36,088 nt of DNA from Methylacidiphilum caldifontis (GTDB lineage Bacteria; Verrucomicrobiota; Verrucomicrobiia; Methylacidiphilales; CAMAQI01), in NCBI GenBank assembly GCA_945877805.1, contig CAMCSM010000020.1:1-36088 (forward strand), written 5' to 3'. A program made the translations under genes and the position numbers. Below the pieces are notes generated by a model that ran no database searches, had not been told where the DNA came from, and saw nothing but the letters and a program-made list of their open reading frames with translations. The stretch's first letter is position 1. Every line of letters starts with the position of its first letter. Below are positions 33,938 to 36,088 of the stretch, one piece after another.

Positions 33938-35989
33938 TTGAGTTATCAAATACAGAATCCAAATGACAAACAAAATCCTTCATTATGGATTCGAGAAGGT
34001 GCTGATCCGACGGTGGCAATATTTAAAAACAAGTATTATCTCTTTAGCTCGGTTTCGGAAGGCTACTGGGCAAGTGAAAATTTGGTCGACTGGAAATCGA
34101 TAAAACCATCTTCAATACGCAATCTCCCTATCCTGCGCCACTATGCGCCAACGGCAGTGACTATTGGCGATACCCTTTACTTAAAGGACGGGAATGGTCA
34201 AGGTGCTGTGTATGGAACTAAGACACCAGAAAATCCTGATTCATGGAAACAAGTTTCCCCTGAAGGATGGCATAAGCCAGACGCACAATTTTTTTTAGAT
34301 GAAGACGGAAAGCTATGGATTTCTTACGGATGTAGCAACACTGGGTTTTTGTATATTCAGGAGATAGATACGAAGACTTTTCTTCCCAAAGGTGATTCTC
34401 ATGAATTTTTTATGCCCGATGTCAAAAAAAGAGGGTGGGAAGGGGGTACTGAAGGTGAACGTGGGATGAATCATTTCGAATCGCATGGATGGGTGGAAGG
34501 ATCACAGCTCTTAAAACACAATGGAACCTACTATTTTGTTTATTCCTTGCCAGGTCTGAATAATGCTTATCAGAACGGGGTTTATACAGCAAAAAACATT
34601 CTTGGCCCTTATAAGTACCAAAGTCATAATCCCATTACTCAAAAGCTCACTGGTTTTAGCCCCGGTTCTGGACACGGAGAAATCGTCAAGGATCGTTACG
34701 GAAACTGGTGGACGTTTGTTTGCCAGTCGGTTTGGACCTTTGATCGTTTTGAGAGAAGGATTGGTATGTTTCCTACGACAATCGATGAACAAGGGGTTTT
34801 ACTTTCCGACACCTGGCTAGGAGATTATCCCGCCTTGGTTCCTCAAAGTAAACGAGAATCGCGTGGATCCCTCAATAATGGAATGAATCTACTCTCCCTC
34901 CATCGTCCCATCACGGCTTCCTCAACCTACATGGGAAAACCTCAGAATGTGGTGGATGAGGAGATCATGACGTATTGGAGCGCGAGCACAGGCGGTAAAA
35001 ATGAGTGGGTTCAAGTGGATCTGCAGAGCCCATGCCTTGTTGAAGCGGTGCAAGCCAATTTTTGCGAAGTTGATATGAAGGCGAAGAAGTCCGAAGATCG
35101 AATCACCGACAACCCGAATGATGTAATCCGTTATAAGGTGCTTGGTTCGTTGGACGAAAAAAATTGGACGACAATTATTGATCAAAGTGAGAATCGACGT
35201 GATACGCCGCACGATTTTAATTTAGCCGTAAAACCAGCCAAGGTTCGCTATATTCGTCTGGAAAATGTGAATATGCCTTACGGTGGCAAGTTTGCCGTCC
35301 GAGATTTGCGAGTGTTTGGGAGAGGTTTTGGTGTCAAACCCCAAGCTCCTACTTTTCAGGTTAGTCGGGAAAAAAATCGAAAGATTATGGAGGTTCAATG
35401 GAATTCGATAGAGGGAGCTGATGGGTATGTCGTGCGCTATGGGCAGGAAAAGAATCGCCTCTATTTGGCAAACCAATACTACAAAACAAATAACGTGTTC
35501 ATTAGTAGTCTCGAAAGTGAAAAAGAGTATTTTATCACTGTGGATGCCTTTAATCAAAGCGGCTACACTCAGGGACAGTCCATTTTACCTGTTGTCGCAT
35601 CCAAAAACCGTTATAGTGCAGATGAAGCTGAGCTTTCACAAGGGGCAGGGTATGATGGTAGATTTGTGTATGCAATGCATCAACCGGAGGCAAGTTGTTC
35701 ATTTCATGTGGATGGCGATATTGGTGGTGAATTCACAATGATCCTGGCGTACGCCACAGCAGATGAAAACGCACAATGCGAGCTCATCGTCAATGGGAGC
35801 TCGCAGCATCTCTCGGTGCCCTCTTCTGGCTCTTGGTCCACAATCAAAAAGATCGAGGTTCAAGTTCATTTAAAATCCGGGAAGTCGAATACGATTTCAA
35901 TCAAAGGAGCGGGGCATGGAATCAATATATCCTATATTGAAATAAAGAAGCTTCGACGTTTTGAGTGGGTCATAGAGTGGGAAGGTTGA
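33938..35989 (+). CDS. GH43-family glycosidase with F5/8, FN3 and CBM6-like domains
   Basis: The product is probably a secreted arabinofuranosidase/xylosidase-type enzyme on plant or algal polysaccharide. From the TTG at 33938 (683 residues) the five-bladed GH43 domain covers about 1-310: catalytic base Asp23 (GADPTVAIF), pKa-modulating Asp115 (PDAQFFLD), acid Glu187 (WVEGSQLLK) and His246 (GSGHGEI). An F5/8 type C (CBM32-like) domain follows at about 315-460, an FN3 domain at 465-560 (EVQWNSIEGADGYVVRYG) and a CBM6/35-like domain at 570-680. The frame continues upstream of this TTG to 33860, encoding YCNPLNL and more, so the TTG is not the natural start; the signal peptide lies one base out of frame from 33843. 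The last 11 residues may come from the adjacent insertion element. The exact substrate cannot be read. Confidence 0.85.
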   Translation: MSYQIQNPNDKQNPSLWIREGADPTVAIFKNKYYLFSSVSEGYWASENLVDWKSIKPSSIRNLPILRHYAPTAVTIGDTLYLKDGNGQGAVYGTKTPENPDSWKQVSPEGWHKPDAQFFLDEDGKLWISYGCSNTGFLYIQEIDTKTFLPKGDSHEFFMPDVKKRGWEGGTEGERGMNHFESHGWVEGSQLLKHNGTYYFVYSLPGLNNAYQNGVYTAKNILGPYKYQSHNPITQKLTGFSPGSGHGEIVKDRYGNWWTFVCQSVWTFDRFERRIGMFPTTIDEQGVLLSDTWLGDYPALVPQSKRESRGSLNNGMNLLSLHRPITASSTYMGKPQNVVDEEIMTYWSASTGGKNEWVQVDLQSPCLVEAVQANFCEVDMKAKKSEDRITDNPNDVIRYKVLGSLDEKNWTTIIDQSENRRDTPHDFNLAVKPAKVRYIRLENVNMPYGGKFAVRDLRVFGRGFGVKPQAPTFQVSREKNRKIMEVQWNSIEGADGYVVRYGQEKNRLYLANQYYKTNNVFISSLESEKEYFITVDAFNQSGYTQGQSILPVVASKNRYSADEAELSQGAGYDGRFVYAMHQPEASCSFHVDGDIGGEFTMILAYATADENAQCELIVNGSSQHLSVPSSGSWSTIKKIEVQVHLKSGKSNTISIKGAGHGINISYIEIKKLRRFEWVIEWEG

Positions 35990-36088
35990 GTTGGAGTTTT
36001 GAACATCGCAGATACGAGATTGCTCTGAGGTATTCGAAGTTACGAAAGCCTCTAGCGTTCCGTTTTGCGAGTTGGATGATGCCATTGA
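35970..36088 (-). mobile_element. ISL3-like transposase, C-terminal end
   Basis: Read on the minus strand, an open frame enters at the right edge and ends at a TGA (35970-35972), giving about 38 residues: NGIIQLAKRNARGFRNFEYL, then RAISYLRCSKLQLNLPTL. The GIIQLAKR-ARGFRNFE pattern is the C-terminal signature of ISL3-family DDE transposases (the (G)LIQ-AKRKARGYRN type). The rest lies beyond the window. The frame overlaps the GH43 end by 20 bases, so the insertion sequence apparently joined just there. Confidence 0.68.

Overview
The window looks like a chromosomal piece of a Gram-negative bacterium of moderate GC, most likely a member of the PVC group (Verrucomicrobiota, Lentisphaerota, Chlamydiota relatives). 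Reasons: the order tuf, tRNA-Trp, secE, nusG, rplK, rplA, rplJ, rplL, rpoB, rpoC is that of Chlamydiae and many other bacteria; there is an outer-membrane barrel protein, a Tat signal, CheW, a GH43/CBM glycosidase and a RAYT element. The phylum is an inference; no rRNA is present.

Layout. (1) 1-277: gene-free, holding five short hairpins enclosed by a 6-bp pairing. (2) 278-1752, minus strand: CheW and a LysR regulator. (3) 1812-9631, plus strand: a nitrate-uptake locus that begins at a good sigma-54 promoter and ends at a strong terminator. Its order is a signal-less NrtA/NasS-like protein, a Tat-exported NrtA, a two-helix NrtS-like protein, NrtB, an NrtC-type ATPase without the usual C-terminal domain, a RAYT transposase with REP palindromes, an NrtD ATPase and an AlgE-type outer-membrane channel. 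(4) 9718-12858: a TPR protein, a CstA-family transporter and purN. (5) 13081-26140: tRNA-Thr, a 16-codon leader ORF, tuf, tRNA-Trp, secE, nusG, four ribosomal protein genes, rpoB and rpoC, ending at a strong terminator. (6) 26214-29059: PrxQ/Bcp and mnmE, convergent ndk, and a bifunctional-nuclease-family gene. (7) 29056-33170, minus strand: Trm112-like, citrate synthase, a secreted unknown, PTS IIA, NAD kinase and a CAP-domain protein. (8) 33258-36088, accessory: a second sigma-54-like promoter in front of a 52-codon ORF, then a GH43 glycosidase whose signal peptide is one base out of frame at a T7 run and whose Shine-Dalgarno lies in a long hairpin, and finally the end of an ISL3-like transposase.

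How it fits together. The nitrate locus has an outer-membrane pore, a periplasmic binding protein, a permease, two different ATPases, a second small transporter and a cytosolic nitrate-binding-like protein that could act as sensor or as the detached regulatory half of NrtC. Control appears to combine sigma-54 and a divergent LysR protein. The least explained items are the hairpin cluster at 14-146, the split NrtC-like arrangement, the tuf leader ORF, the sigma-54-linked 52-codon ORF and the frameshifted, SD-occluded GH43 start.
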